Shown: positions 1 to 9,211, numbered from the stretch's first letter. The stretch: DNA of 64,000 nucleotides from Corynebacterium glaucum (GCF_002287505.1 NZ_CP019688.1:2158674-2222673), one strand, 5' to 3'. A program made the numbers and translations. Notes: generated from the sequence alone by a model not told the origin.

Positions 1-544
1 GCAGCAGAAGCAGCGGGTAGTCCGCTGCGTACTTTTCCACCATGCCGCCGATCATGGACGCCGGGTAGGGCCCCAGCGTGCCCTGGGCGTGCGGAATGAT
101 GCAGTGTTTGACCAGCCCGAGCCCGCTGAAGTCGGTGAGGTTGAGGTCTTCGGCGGGTTCATCCATCGGCGGTGTGTGCTCGAGGGTCGGGCCGGCAATC
201 ACGGCGCCGGCGGATGACCCCGCGTACGGAAGGCCGGCTCTGACCGCGTCGGCCAACACCTTGTCGTTGCCGTTGCGTTTCAACGCCTCGAGCACTTCGA
301 AGGATTCGCCGCTTGCCACGTAGACGCCGGAGCAGCGGTCGAGCAGCGCTGTGAACTCCTCGTTCGTGAGCTCAGCGACGCTCACCTCGGTCGTGGGTTC
401 TCCGCACTCCGCGAGTGCCCGTCGTTCCTCTTCGACGAATGGAGTGCCATCCATGTTCTTCGCGGCATCGTTGATGTACAACACCTCGCCGTCGAAAAAC
501 TCGCCCAATCGCGGGTGGAGGAAAGATGCGAGAAGCAGTTTCAT
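1..544 (-). CDS. Peptidase S51-like protein (dipeptidase E family), C-terminus outside window
   Basis: The first 181 codons are visible, read from an ATG at 544; the rest runs off the window. The N-terminus (MKLLLASF) leads into a Rossmann-like class I glutamine amidotransferase fold. The motif AGSSAGA near residue 110 matches the nucleophile elbow of peptidase S51 enzymes such as alpha-aspartyl dipeptidase and cyanophycinase, the serine being the nucleophile. The family cleaves Asp-X dipeptides in the cytosol; the substrate here is not shown by the sequence. It lies 23 bases downstream of the broken HNH gene on the same strand, so it may have been co-transcribed with it. Family assignment is good, exact substrate unknown. 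Confidence 0.75.
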   Translation of the reverse strand, partial: MKLLLASFLHPRLGEFFDGEVLYINDAAKNMDGTPFVEEERRALAECGEPTTEVSVAELTNEEFTALLDRCSGVYVASGESFEVLEALKRNGNDKVLADAVRAGLPYAGSSAGAVIAGPTLEHTPPMDEPAEDLNLTDFSGLGLVKHCIIPHAQGTLGPYPASMIGGMVEKYAADYPLLLL

Positions 545-567
545 GTCAGCCACCGTACCTAGTTCGC

Positions 568-1218
568 TTAGAACGGCACCGGTTCTTCGATCCCGGCTTC
601 TTCTGCAGTGATATGCCCGTCCAGGTAAGCGCTTCGAAGCAGTTCTTTCCATTCGTTCGGGTGCATCTTCAGATCCATCGGCTCCTCCGGCCAGTACTGG
701 AACTTCAGGCCGCTAGTTTTCTCGAGCTTTTCCAGCTCGGCAACGCACGCCTCGTAGTCGTTGTCCGCCTCGAATCGCTCGACCGCAGCATGGCACCGGG
801 CGTTGAACTCAGCGATCACGGCCTTGCGTTCGCGGCGCTGAGCGATCGTCTGTCGCCAGCGTGGTTTGTCCGGGCTAGTGAATTCTTCGAGGATGCCGTT
901 CGGCTCTACGACGGAGTAGGTGCCGTCGGCAAACAGCCACACGATTTCCCCCGTTGCGGGGTCCGGGACGTAGAACGCACGTCGATCGGTCTTGATGTTG
1001 TGGTGGCGCTGACACAGTGAGAACAGGTTCGCGGGCGTGGTCGGGCCGCCGTCGTCGAACGGAATGCGATGGTCCAGCTGGCACTTCGTTGAGGGCACAT
1101 CGCACCCCGGATACACACATGTGCCGTCGCGCGCCTGCACGTACGCCTTCATAGCGTCGGTGGGCACGTAGGCATCGGTGACGGATGCCGCGGCAGCGTC
1201 GAGGTCGATGATCTGTGG
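568..1218 (-). pseudogene. 3' part of interrupted DUF222/HNH endonuclease gene
   Basis: This is the C-terminal part (about 216 residues) of a 13E12-repeat type protein. It carries the HNH nuclease motif: CVYPGC, LDHRIPF and LCQRHHN, which together give the zinc/HNH residues. The reading frame stays open from the HNH region up to base 1218, where it meets the target duplication of the IS256-family element. Joining base 1218 to base 2667 on the minus strand, with the element and one 8-bp repeat removed, restores a continuous frame of about 484 residues. A shorter protein could still start at an internal codon near 1167 and keep the HNH motif, but the DUF222 half is detached. Confidence 0.85.
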
Positions 1219-1226
1219 CGGGGACT
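1219..1226. repeat. 8-bp target site duplication, left copy
   Basis: CGGGGACT abuts the left end of the IS256-family element; an identical copy abuts the right end at 2667-2674. Eight base pairs is the usual duplication for this family. Confidence 0.92.
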
Positions 1227-2666
1227 GAGGGTGTCCGATTGTTTGTGTGCGGGGGCTTGGTTTACAGGTAGTCCGCGAATCGGTCGGGGTATGCCACGGC
1301 TAGTTGGTTGATGGCTTGTTTCCACCCGGTGGCTTTCGCCCCTTCAATATAGCCGTTGCATTCGATTGCCCGTTTTGCCTTCTTCGCCCGCTGGGCGGCG
1401 CGTTTGTCTTCGATGTTGCAAATCATCAACCACAGCGTCTTCAGCGCCGCGGTGTCGTTCGGGAACTGGCCCCGGTTGCGGGTAGCTTTGCGCAGTTCAG
1501 CATTGAGCGATTCGATCGCGTTCGTGGTGTAGAGCACCCTCCGGGCCGCTGGCGGGAACTGCAAAAACGGCACGAACTGCTCCCACGCATCACGCCACAC
1601 CTTCACCGACTGCGGGTAGCGGCGCCCTAGCTCAGAGGCTTCGAACGCGTCCAGGGCGGCGCGGGCGGTGTCCTCGTTCGGTGCGGTGTAGACCTCCCGT
1701 AACGCACTCGATACGGGTTTGCGGTCTTGGTAGGACACCCACCTGTTCGCAGCCCGAATCAGGTGCACGATACAGGTTTGCACCATCGAGTTCGGCCAGG
1801 TTGCCTCCACCGCATCGGGTAAGCCTTTGAGCCCGTCGCAGCAGACGATGAACACGTCTTGGACCCCACGGTTGGCAAGGTCAGCGCACACGGACGCCCA
1901 GAATGCGGCACCTTCGTTACCGGCGATCCACAACCCAAGGATGTGTTTGATGCCGTCCATGTCGACACCAACGGCCATGTAGCAGGACTTGTTGACCACG
2001 CGGTTACCATCGCGGATCTTGATCCGCAATGCGTCGAGAAAGATCACCGGGTAGAACTCTTCGAGCTGTCGGTTCTGCCACATCATCACCTCATCGAGTA
2101 CCGCGTCGGTGATCGTGCTGATCGTATCGGGGCTCATGTCCACCCCGAGGGTGGTTGCGAGGTGGTGCTGGATGTCTCGCACTGTCATCCCGCCCGCATA
2201 CAGGGAAATGATCATGTCATCAAGCTCAGTGAGCCTGCGGGCCCCCTTTGGCACCATCTGCGGGGCAAACGTCCCCGCCCGATCCCTTGGCATGGTTACT
2301 TCCAGCGGGCCGTAGCCAGAGTCGACGGTCTTGGTATACGACCCGTTGCGGTGGTTATCCTCACCGCGGGTGTCAACCTCAGCTTTGGCTTTGCGGTCAG
2401 AGTGCTCATAGCCCAAATGGGCATCCATCTCCGCCTGTAGACCGGCATTGATCGAGGCCTGTAAAAGCCCCTTGACCAGCTCGCTGGCATCGTCGGTGGA
2501 GGTGGACAGCTCCCCGATGAGCTTGGCGAGCTCGGGGTTATCCATCAGCTTCTCGCTGATCTCATTGACCCTGGCCGGGTCATGGCTTTTCTTCGGTGAC
2601 ACCGTAGTCATTATCGGTGAAACTCCTTCAGATCAGAGCCTCACACACAAAACTCCTGACACCCTC
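1227..2666 (-). mobile_element. Complete IS256-family insertion sequence, 1440 bp
   Basis: The element is bounded by imperfect terminal inverted repeats that both begin GAGGGTGTC; further in, TTTGTGTG is shared between the two ends. It contains a single transposase gene on the minus strand and is flanked by the perfect 8-bp duplication CGGGGACT. It sits inside the DUF222/HNH gene in the same transcriptional direction. The perfect duplication and intact transposase suggest a recent insertion. Confidence 0.93.
1262..2611 (-). CDS. IS256-family (mutator-type) transposase
   Basis: This 449-residue DDE transposase catalyses cut-and-paste or copy-out transposition of the surrounding element. The catalytic acids can be placed: D193 in FLDALRIK, D259 in CCDGLKGLP and E367 in TTNAIESLN. 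CIVHLIRAANR before the last acid is the typical C/H stretch of mutator transposases. Length is normal for the family (about 400-450). No frameshift or internal stop is seen, so it is probably active. It is the only gene in the element and fills almost all of it. Confidence 0.95.
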   Translation of the reverse strand: MTTVSPKKSHDPARVNEISEKLMDNPELAKLIGELSTSTDDASELVKGLLQASINAGLQAEMDAHLGYEHSDRKAKAEVDTRGEDNHRNGSYTKTVDSGYGPLEVTMPRDRAGTFAPQMVPKGARRLTELDDMIISLYAGGMTVRDIQHHLATTLGVDMSPDTISTITDAVLDEVMMWQNRQLEEFYPVIFLDALRIKIRDGNRVVNKSCYMAVGVDMDGIKHILGLWIAGNEGAAFWASVCADLANRGVQDVFIVCCDGLKGLPDAVEATWPNSMVQTCIVHLIRAANRWVSYQDRKPVSSALREVYTAPNEDTARAALDAFEASELGRRYPQSVKVWRDAWEQFVPFLQFPPAARRVLYTTNAIESLNAELRKATRNRGQFPNDTAALKTLWLMICNIEDKRAAQRAKKAKRAIECNGYIEGAKATGWKQAINQLAVAYPDRFADYL

Positions 2667-2674
2667 CGGGGACT
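2667..2674. repeat. 8-bp target site duplication, right copy
   Basis: Second copy of CGGGGACT, directly next to the right terminal inverted repeat of the IS256-family element. Confidence 0.92.
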
Positions 2675-3470
2675 CCTCCATCAGCGATTCAAGCCACGCG
2701 GTACCGTCAGCGTCGGTCCAGCCGAAGTTGGGTATGAAGTACGACGACGGATCCGTCTTCTGCGCGAACACGTGCAAAACTATCTTGGTGTTCGTGCACA
2801 ACTGGCCAGTGAGGATGGCCTGGACCGCCTCGCTCTGCGTCAGCTTGCCCTCTTTGGCCACCCGGTCGACGTAGCGCTCCATCGAGGCGATGACGCCAAC
2901 GTTGCCGGTGATGCTCAGACCCGCCTCAAGATCATTCAGACCATAGAACGTGGTCTCGCACGCACCGAGCGGCCTGTCCTTCTCGTCCTTACGCTGCTTG
3001 GTCTTCTTCGGATCGGGAGCTAGTGAGGCATCGATCTTGCGCACCAGCTCATTGAGTCTGCGACGAATCGCCATTGCCGACGGCAAAATCTGCCCAGCCT
3101 TCTTCGGCGTGAACATCTCGACCAGGAACGCATCGAGCTCTTCGAGCACCTCCTCGCGTGGCAGGTTGTGCAGCCGGTCGACGGTCTCCCCGATCGCATC
3201 CAGCCGCACAACATCCAACCGGCGAGTCTCCGCCTGCAGGGCCTTCAGCGCCGGTAATTCCCCGAGCCGGTAGTACGCCAAGATCGCCTGCTCAACCCAT
3301 GCTTTGCTGCGTCCAAACGCCTCCCCGACCCGCCGACATTCGAGCTCCAGGTCAAGCTCCGCGAACTCCGCCTCGGCATAGCGCGCAAACACCTCGTACT
3401 CCACGTCGCGCGCGCGTTGCCCAGCCGCACACAGCTCATCGCCCTCGCGCTCTGTCGCGAAATAGCTCAT
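2667..3470 (-). pseudogene. 5' part of interrupted DUF222/HNH endonuclease gene
   Basis: This is the N-terminal 268 residues of the 13E12/DUF222 protein whose HNH half is at 568-1218. The start is taken as ATG at 3470 (MSYFATER), preceded by GGGGTGAG as ribosome binding site. The segment is helical and charged, as usual for DUF222, with the typical run KWVEQAI-like helix (SKAWVEQAILAYYRLG). After SLMEESP the frame runs into the insertion sequence and stops there. DUF222/HNH proteins are abundant in actinobacteria and often scattered like mobile genes; their biological role is not settled. Without the insertion the protein would be about 484 residues. Confidence 0.85.
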
Positions 3471-3568
3471 CGTCTCACCCCTTCCCGAATTAACCCCAGC
3501 CAACTACAGGCAATAATATCGAAAGCCATTCGAAAGCACAAGCGTCACATCGAAAAACTTTTCGCATC

Positions 3569-3579
3569 GCTTATCGACG
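3569..3579 (+). repeat. Copy 1 of 11-mer GCTTATCGACG
   Basis: Exact copy in the non-coding gap between the DUF222/HNH gene and ispD, so it cannot be explained by protein sequence. Confidence 0.9.
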
Positions 3580-3624
3580 ACCTGCCGCACCCGAACACCA
3601 ACGTGATGCCAACCCAAAGACTAC

Positions 3625-3650
3625 AAAACCCCGACAACACTTCGCCGGGG
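3625..3650 (-). terminator. Rho-independent terminator of ispD
   Basis: Read on the minus strand, CCCCGGC...GTCGGGG forms a stem of about nine pairs with G-U wobbles, followed by TTTTG. It lies 18 bases after the ispD stop. Confidence 0.65.
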
Positions 3651-3667
3651 CCGTTCGAACATGTCAG

Positions 3668-4381
3668 CTACTCGCTGGGAACCTCAAACACAGTCGGCTC
3701 AACCTCATCGGTGATGGAGGTGGCCAGCCGCAGGTCGATTGGGGTGGTGATCTTGAACGCCATCGGGTCGCCCTGCACGGTGCGCACGTCCACGCCGAAC
3801 CACTCCATCAAGGATGCATCGTCAGTGGCCACAAAATCCTGCGCACCGGAGAAGTACGCCTCGTTCGCCGCGCGCAACGTGCGAAGATCAAAGCCCTGGG
3901 GCGTCTGCACCGCGCGCAAGGAAGAACGGTCTGGGGTCGACGTCACCGCGTCCCCCGACACCACCTTGATCGTGTCCGCCACCGGCACTACGGGCACGAC
4001 GGCGTCGGCACCCTCCAACACGGCCCGTGCCACGCGAGCAATCATTCCCGGTGGGGTGAGGGCGCGGGCGGCATCGTGGATGAGCACGCAGCCGTCGTCA
4101 AGCGAAATTGCCCTGAGTGCATTCCAGATTGAGTCGGCCCGCTCCGCTCCCCCGTGCACGAAGGTGACCGAATGCCCCTGAAGCAAGCGGCGCGCGACGG
4201 GTTCCATGGAGGGGCTGACCACCACGACCACAGAGTCGACGACCCCGGAGGTCTCCATCGCCGTCACCGACCGCTCGAGTAGCGAGCGCCCCCGCAGCGG
4301 CACATACGCTTTCGGCACCGCCGCGCCAAGCCGCGTGCCTTGCCCGGCGGCGGCGACAACGGCAACGACGCGTCGACTAAT
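3668..4381 (-). CDS. ispD: 2-C-methyl-D-erythritol 4-phosphate cytidylyltransferase, apparent ATT start
   Basis: IspD joins CTP to methylerythritol phosphate in the non-mevalonate isoprenoid pathway. The nucleotide-binding signature [12 protein letters not shown], followed by PKAYVPL, sits at the very N-terminus; IHDAARAL and TPQGFDL are further family motifs. The first ordinary start in frame is GTG at 4318, but that would remove the CTP-binding motif. Reading upstream there is no ATG, GTG or TTG before an in-frame stop near 4456; the only sensible initiator is ATT at 4381, overlapping the carD stop (ATTAG). This gives 237 residues, normal for IspD. Translational coupling to carD is likely. 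The usual partner ispF is not next to it. Confidence 0.85.
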   Translation of the reverse strand: MSRRVVAVVAAAGQGTRLGAAVPKAYVPLRGRSLLERSVTAMETSGVVDSVVVVVSPSMEPVARRLLQGHSVTFVHGGAERADSIWNALRAISLDDGCVLIHDAARALTPPGMIARVARAVLEGADAVVPVVPVADTIKVVSGDAVTSTPDRSSLRAVQTPQGFDLRTLRAANEAYFSGAQDFVATDDASLMEWFGVDVRTVQGDPMAFKITTPIDLRLATSITDEVEPTVFEVPSE

Positions 4382-4964
4382 CTTCGTCGTCCTCGTCGTC
4401 GAAGGAGATGTCGTCCATATCCAGGTCGTCGTCGAGGATGTCTTCCGGATCCTCTATGATGCCGGCCTTGATCTGCTCCTCGATGATCTCGCCGATGCGT
4501 GACTCCATCTCGGACACCTTGGCCTCATCCACCGGCTCCGCCAGCGCCAGCTCGCCCACGAGGATCTGGCGCGCCTTGCCAAGCATGCGCTTCTCACCTG
4601 CGGAAAGGCCCTTGCCCTGGTCGCGGCGCCACAGATCGCGCACAACCTCGGCCACCTTGTTGATGTCGCCGGAAGCCAGGCGCTCCTGGTTCGCCTTGTA
4701 GCGCCGCGACCAGTTGCCGGCCTCTTCAACGTCGGTCTCGCGCAGCACCGAGAAGACCTTCAGCAGGCCCTCCTCATTGACCACGTCGCGCACACCGACA
4801 AGCTCGGTGTTCTTGATAGGCACGCGAACTTCCAAGTCGGACTGGAGGATCTGCAGCACGAGGTAATCCAGCTTTTCGCCGCCGATCTCGCGCTGCTCAA
4901 TGTCTGCGATCCTCGCAGCGCCGTGGTGCGGGTACACAACCACTTCGCCGACTTTGAATTCCAT
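4377..4964 (-). CDS. carD: CarD-family RNA polymerase-binding regulator
   Basis: CarD binds the RNA polymerase beta subunit and stabilises open complexes at rRNA and many other promoters in actinobacteria. The N-terminal residues [18 protein letters not shown] form the Tudor-like RNAP-interaction domain, and the helical C-terminal half carries basic and tryptophan residues ([13 protein letters not shown]) typical of the DNA-binding part. The last 20 residues are almost entirely Asp/Glu. Length is 195 residues. The start ATG at 4964 has GAGGAG seven bases upstream. It is cotranscribed with ispD, the same order as in mycobacteria, and diverges from the lpqE-like gene. Confidence 0.93.
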   Translation of the reverse strand: MEFKVGEVVVYPHHGAARIADIEQREIGGEKLDYLVLQILQSDLEVRVPIKNTELVGVRDVVNEEGLLKVFSVLRETDVEEAGNWSRRYKANQERLASGDINKVAEVVRDLWRRDQGKGLSAGEKRMLGKARQILVGELALAEPVDEAKVSEMESRIGEIIEEQIKAGIIEDPEDILDDDLDMDDISFDDEDDED

Positions 4965-5138
4965 GCAACTCTCCTCGCGCTTGTTTACGTGACCATTTAA
5001 CAGTACAGGCCCCCGCGTTCACCCACTGCCAAAAGTTTACCCCACCCATAAATGCACAATCTGCCCACTCTGCGACTAATGTAAATGTGCAGAATTGCCA
5101 ATTAATTGCCTAGCAACGAAATGATGGAGGACACCCTC

Positions 5139-5669
5139 GTGAAGTCCCTGAAGCCGGTCGCCGCTCTCGTCGCCGCCTCTGCGCTGGCGCTCGCCGGCTG
5201 CTCCGCTGGTCAGATTACCCAGACCTCCAGCCAGGTAGCAGCTGTGGACGGTGCAACCGCGTTCACCGAGAACGACGAGGTCTCCGTACAGGACGTTCAG
5301 GTCGTGCTCTCCGAGGAAGGCACCGCCGCCCTGAAGTTCGCCGCCACCAACCAGGACACGTCCATGGCGGAGCACACCTTGCAGTCGGTCTCCGTCAACG
5401 GCGAAGAGGTCAACTTCAGCCCGGCGCCGAAGGCGATGGGCTACAACTGCGTCATCGTCGGCGATTCCGCCGAGGGCCTCGAGCGCATGCCGCGGTACGA
5501 CAACGAGTGCTTCCAGTACATCGAGACCACCCTGCCGAACCAGGACTTCGCCTACGCAGGCAACGTGGACGTGCAGTTCACCTTCGACGCCGGCACCCTG
5601 AACGTCCCGGCCACCGTGTCTGCGCCGCTGCTGCCGGCTGGTGAGGGCGACCGCGACATCACCAAGTAA
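5139..5669 (+). CDS. LpqE-like lipoprotein
   Basis: A signal peptide with lipobox LAGC (cysteine about residue 21) marks a membrane-anchored lipoprotein of 176 residues. The start chosen is GTG at 5139 because GGAGG lies nine bases upstream and the signal peptide then begins VKSLKPV; an ATG further upstream would add a non-conserved tail. The mature part looks like an all-beta domain with two cysteines. Its position between carD (divergent) and radA (seven bases downstream) is where mycobacteria carry lpqE. Its function is unknown; homology to LpqE is inferred mostly from context and architecture. Confidence 0.7.
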   Translation: MKSLKPVAALVAASALALAGCSAGQITQTSSQVAAVDGATAFTENDEVSVQDVQVVLSEEGTAALKFAATNQDTSMAEHTLQSVSVNGEEVNFSPAPKAMGYNCVIVGDSAEGLERMPRYDNECFQYIETTLPNQDFAYAGNVDVQFTFDAGTLNVPATVSAPLLPAGEGDRDITK

Positions 5670-5675
5670 CCACTA

Positions 5676-7034
5676 GTGGCCAAAAAGCAGCGGGTGGTCC
5701 ACACCTGCTCTGAGTGCGGCTACACGTCGCCTAAGTGGCTCGGCCGCTGCCCGGAATGCGGCTCGTGGGGCACCCTTCAGCAGGAAGCTCAAGGAGCCCC
5801 CCGCTTATCGACGGCACCTTTAACCCCAACTACCAAAGCCCAGCCGATCACGGCGATAAACGCCACCGCGACGCACACAATCAAGTCGGGAATTGGGGAA
5901 CTTGACCGCGTCCTCGGCTCCGGCGTGGTGCCGGGTTCCGTCGTCTTGATGGCGGGCGAACCCGGCGTGGGAAAATCCACGCTGCTGTTGGAGGTGGCCA
6001 GCAAGTGGGCGGGTAACGACCGCCGCGCGCTCTACGTCACCGCCGAAGAGTCCGCCGGCCAGGTTCGCGCGCGTGCGGAACGCACCGGCGCGCTGAAGGA
6101 CACGCTGTTTCTCGCCGCCGAATCCCAGTTGGACACCGTGTTCGGCCACGTTGATGAGGTGAAGCCCTCCCTCCTCATCGTGGATTCGGTGCAGACGATG
6201 CACGCCGCAGGTGTCGAAGGTGTCGCGGGCGGCGTCGCGCAATCCCGCGCGGTCACCGCAGCGCTGACCACGCTTGCCAAGACCACTAACTTGCCCATCC
6301 TGCTCGTGGGGCACGTGACCAAGGACGGCAACGTCGCCGGCCCGCGCGTGCTCGAGCACCTGGTGGATGTGGTGCTGAACTTCGAGGGTGACCGGCAGTC
6401 GTCGCTACGCATGCTGCGCGGCATCAAGAACCGCTTCGGCGCCACCGACGAGGTGGGCTGCTTCGAGCAGACCGCCGACGGCATCCGCGAGGTACCCGAC
6501 CCCAGCGGGCTCTTCCTCTCGCACCGCGGCCAGACCCCGGACGGTTCCGCGGTGACCGTGGCCATGGACGGCGTGCGCCCGATGCTCGCTGAGGTGCAAG
6601 CGCTCACCGTCGACCCGGTGAACAAGTCGCCGCGCCGCGTGGTCACCGGGCTTGATGCGAACCGCGTGCCCATGGTGCTCGCTGTGCTCCAAGCGCGCTG
6701 CGGCGAGCGCACCAACGACAAGGACGCCTACGTGGCCACCGTCGGGGGCGTGCGCATCACAGAGACCGCCACCGATCTCGCAGTCGCGCTCGCCACCTGG
6801 TCCAGCCTGCACGAACAGCCGTTGCCACCCAAGACGGTGGTGATCGGTGAGGTCGGCCTCGCAGGAGAACTGCGCCGCGTTCCCAACCTCGGCCGCCGGC
6901 TGCAAGAAGCAGCGCGGCTGGGCTACACGCAAGCGATCGTCCCAAAGCTTGGCGAGCCCCTTGCGATCGACGGCTTGCGCGTCCACGAAGCCAAAACCCT
7001 GGCTGAGGCCGTGAAAATCCTCGCCGGACTCTAA
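5676..7034 (+). CDS. radA: DNA repair protein RadA
   Basis: RadA is a RecA-like DnaB-type helicase that promotes branch migration in recombinational repair. All family parts are present in 452 residues: a four-cysteine zinc finger (CSECG...CPECG, residues 11-28), Walker A GEPGVGKST near residue 95, the RadA-specific KNRFG motif around residue 254, and a C-terminal Lon-protease-like domain (VGGVRITETATDLAVA onward). The GTG start is six bases after the upstream stop, so translation is probably coupled to the lipoprotein gene. Confidence 0.96.
   Translation: MAKKQRVVHTCSECGYTSPKWLGRCPECGSWGTLQQEAQGAPRLSTAPLTPTTKAQPITAINATATHTIKSGIGELDRVLGSGVVPGSVVLMAGEPGVGKSTLLLEVASKWAGNDRRALYVTAEESAGQVRARAERTGALKDTLFLAAESQLDTVFGHVDEVKPSLLIVDSVQTMHAAGVEGVAGGVAQSRAVTAALTTLAKTTNLPILLVGHVTKDGNVAGPRVLEHLVDVVLNFEGDRQSSLRMLRGIKNRFGATDEVGCFEQTADGIREVPDPSGLFLSHRGQTPDGSAVTVAMDGVRPMLAEVQALTVDPVNKSPRRVVTGLDANRVPMVLAVLQARCGERTNDKDAYVATVGGVRITETATDLAVALATWSSLHEQPLPPKTVVIGEVGLAGELRRVPNLGRRLQEAARLGYTQAIVPKLGEPLAIDGLRVHEAKTLAEAVKILAGL
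5803..5813 (+). repeat. Copy 2 of 11-mer GCTTATCGACG
   Basis: Exact copy inside radA, where it is read as R-L-S-T using the rare codon TTA; it falls in the poorly conserved linker after the zinc finger. Confidence 0.9.
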
Positions 7035-7041
7035 CCCAGCA

Positions 7042-7728
7042 CTAACTTAAGTTGAATGGCATCGCGTCGGAGGCGTTATCGCCGATCACAGTGTGCAGGT
7101 AGTACGATCCCGCCGGCACCGGCTGGCGTCCGTCGCATTGCCCCGGCTTCGAGTCGGCGCGCGACCAGCGCGCCTCGAACGGCTTCTCGGTGCCGGCCTC
7201 AAACGTCTGCCGCCCGGTGGTCACCGACGGGTAACAATCCGTATCCGCCCACACGCGCTGGTTCGTGGCCATGTCGTAGACCTCGAACCGCAGATCGCCG
7301 TCGCTAATATCCAGCACGCAGTCGGTGTCGGTCGGGTTGTCCACCATCATGTAGAACGTCGGCTGCTCGTCCGGACCGTAGGAAGGCTTGTCGCTTGAAG
7401 CGGAAATTCGCAGGTCAGAAAGCTCACACTTGCCGCTTGCAAGAGGCTCTTCGCTTGACGACGGCTCCGTCGACGCCGCAGTACTCGACACCGTCGAAGA
7501 GGCTTCACTCGAAGCAGAGGTGCTTTCTTCGGGCGCCGGCACCGTCGGCTCGGTGACTGGGGCCGGCTCGGTGGCTGTGGCGGAGGTGGCCTCGTCGTCG
7601 CCGCCGGAGTTGCCCGCCCACGCGCTCAGCCCCCAGATGATTAACGCGGCCAGCACCAGCAAGACGACGAGCGCCGCGACCCTGCGGCGCATGTAGATCT
7701 CAGGTGGGTGCGGTCGCTGGTTTGTCAT
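7042..7728 (-). CDS. Membrane-anchored protein with extracytoplasmic beta domain
   Basis: Unknown protein of 228 residues. After a short cytoplasmic start there is one membrane segment (VAALVVLLVLAALIIWGL, about residues 17-35), then a low-complexity Ser/Thr/Glu/Pro linker to about residue 97, then a compact C-terminal domain with four cysteines and many beta-type residues. The outer domain may be a beta-sandwich of the type seen in small cell-wall proteins; no enzyme motif is visible. It converges with radA only seven bases away and follows the carbonic anhydrase gene on the same strand. Confidence 0.7.
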   Translation of the reverse strand: MTNQRPHPPEIYMRRRVAALVVLLVLAALIIWGLSAWAGNSGGDDEATSATATEPAPVTEPTVPAPEESTSASSEASSTVSSTAASTEPSSSEEPLASGKCELSDLRISASSDKPSYGPDEQPTFYMMVDNPTDTDCVLDISDGDLRFEVYDMATNQRVWADTDCYPSVTTGRQTFEAGTEKPFEARWSRADSKPGQCDGRQPVPAGSYYLHTVIGDNASDAMPFNLS

Positions 7729-7737
7729 GCACTCACT

Positions 7738-8340
7738 TTAACTACCGAAGTGCTCATAAACGGTCTCGACGCGGCCCGTGTCCAGCCGGTACCTTGCACC
7801 CACAACGCCTACACCGCGGGCCTTCACCGCGGGCGCACGGTCCTCCAAGTGTTCTGCCATGATGCGGGCGTGGTCCGCCTCGATCTCGGCTGGGTCGGTG
7901 TGGCCCTTACTGTGCGCCTCGATCACAGACGGCGCGATCTTCTCCACAAACACGCGCGTCAGGCCGTAAGGGATCTCGGAGTTGTTCACGGCCTTGACAG
8001 CCGCGCCGACTGCACCGCAGCCCTCGTGGGAAAGGAACAGAACTAGCGGCACGCCAAGCACATCCACCGCGTACTCGACCGATGCGGACACCGCAGAGTC
8101 GACGCAGCCTCCGGCGGTGCGGATGACGAAGATGTCGCCGAGTCCGGCGTCGAAAAGCAACTCAACCGGAACCCGCGAATCGCTGCACGCGACGACTGCC
8201 GCAATTGGGTCCTGCCCGCTGATGATTTCGTTGCGGCGGCTGGTGTCGCGGTGCGGGGTGGCGAGATTGTCGGTGGCGAAGCGCTCGTTGCCGGCGAGGA
8301 GGGCGTCCCAGACCTCGCGGGATGTCATTGATGTAGGCAT
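7738..8340 (-). CDS. Beta-class carbonic anhydrase
   Basis: Interconverts CO2 and bicarbonate, which corynebacteria need for anaplerotic carboxylation and fatty acid synthesis. The zinc ligands are visible: C52 (ACSDSRV) with the D54/R56 pair, H105 and C108 (SHEGCGA). Length is 200 residues, typical of the short bacterial beta class. The start ATG at 8340 lies back to back with mutY. Confidence 0.93.
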   Translation of the reverse strand: MPTSMTSREVWDALLAGNERFATDNLATPHRDTSRRNEIISGQDPIAAVVACSDSRVPVELLFDAGLGDIFVIRTAGGCVDSAVSASVEYAVDVLGVPLVLFLSHEGCGAVGAAVKAVNNSEIPYGLTRVFVEKIAPSVIEAHSKGHTDPAEIEADHARIMAEHLEDRAPAVKARGVGVVGARYRLDTGRVETVYEHFGS

Positions 8341-8362
8341 GGGCTATATTCTGGCACTCATT

Positions 8363-9211
8363 GTGATCAAATCTGCCGAAATCATTGCGTGGTATCGCGA
8401 AAACGCGCGTGACCTGCCGTGGCGGGCCGAGGGGGTGCCCCCGTGGGGCGTGCTGCTCTCCGAGGTGATGAGCCACCAGACCCAGGTGGAGCGCGTCGCT
8501 CCGATTTGGCAGGAGTGGATCGCGCGCTGGCCCACCCCGGCGGCGTTCGCGGCGGCCGGCACCGACGAAATTCTGCGCGCGTGGGGGACGCTCGGCTACC
8601 CGCGCCGCGCACTGCGGCTCAAGGAGTGCGCGCAAGCGATTGTCGACGCTCACCGCGGCACCGTTCCCGACGATGTCGATGACCTGCTGGCGCTGCCGGG
8701 CATCGGCGAATACACCGCGCGGGCGGTTGCGTGCTTCGCGTACGGACAGAACGTGGCGGTGGTTGATACGAACGTGCGCCGCGTGTACGCCCGCGCCGAG
8801 CGCGGCGAGGAGAACGCGAAGCCGCGCAAGGCGGAGATCGCCGAGGTGGCGGCGTTGCTGCCGGTAGAAAACGGCCCGGAGTTCTCCGTCGGCCTGATGG
8901 AGCTCGGCGCGCTGGTGTGCACATCGCGGGCGCCGAAGTGCGAGGCCTGCCCGGTCAGCGAGTGCGCGTGGGTGGCGGCAGGCAAGCCCGCCGGCGAGGT
9001 GAAGCTTTCCACGCAGAAGTTCGCGGGCACCGACCGGCAGGTGCGCGGCAAGATCATGCGGGTGCTGCGCGACGCGGATGCGCCGGTGCCGCAGGAAGCG
9101 ATCGACGTGGTGTGGCCGGACGCGGCGCAGCGCTCCCGTGCGCTCTTCTCGCTGCTTGACGACGGCCTTGCGGTCCAAGACGAGCACGGCCTGTTCCACC
9201 TCCCCCGGTAA
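8363..9211 (+). CDS. mutY: A/G-specific adenine DNA glycosylase
   Basis: MutY removes adenine mispaired with 8-oxoguanine. It has WYRENARDLPWR at the N-terminus, the catalytic Glu in SEVMSHQTQV, the helix-hairpin-helix LPGIGEYTARAV, the catalytic Asp in VVDTNVRRVYAR, and a 4Fe-4S cluster loop with C-X6-C-X2-C-X5-C spacing. GTG at 8363 is preferred (282 residues) because the family-like sequence begins there; ATG at 8339 is possible but would overlap the start codon of the divergent carbonic anhydrase gene. A TATATT hexamer at 8345-8350 could be its -10 element. The C-terminal part is short, as in other actinobacterial MutY. Confidence 0.9.
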   Translation: MIKSAEIIAWYRENARDLPWRAEGVPPWGVLLSEVMSHQTQVERVAPIWQEWIARWPTPAAFAAAGTDEILRAWGTLGYPRRALRLKECAQAIVDAHRGTVPDDVDDLLALPGIGEYTARAVACFAYGQNVAVVDTNVRRVYARAERGEENAKPRKAEIAEVAALLPVENGPEFSVGLMELGALVCTSRAPKCEACPVSECAWVAAGKPAGEVKLSTQKFAGTDRQVRGKIMRVLRDADAPVPQEAIDVVWPDAAQRSRALFSLLDDGLAVQDEHGLFHLPR

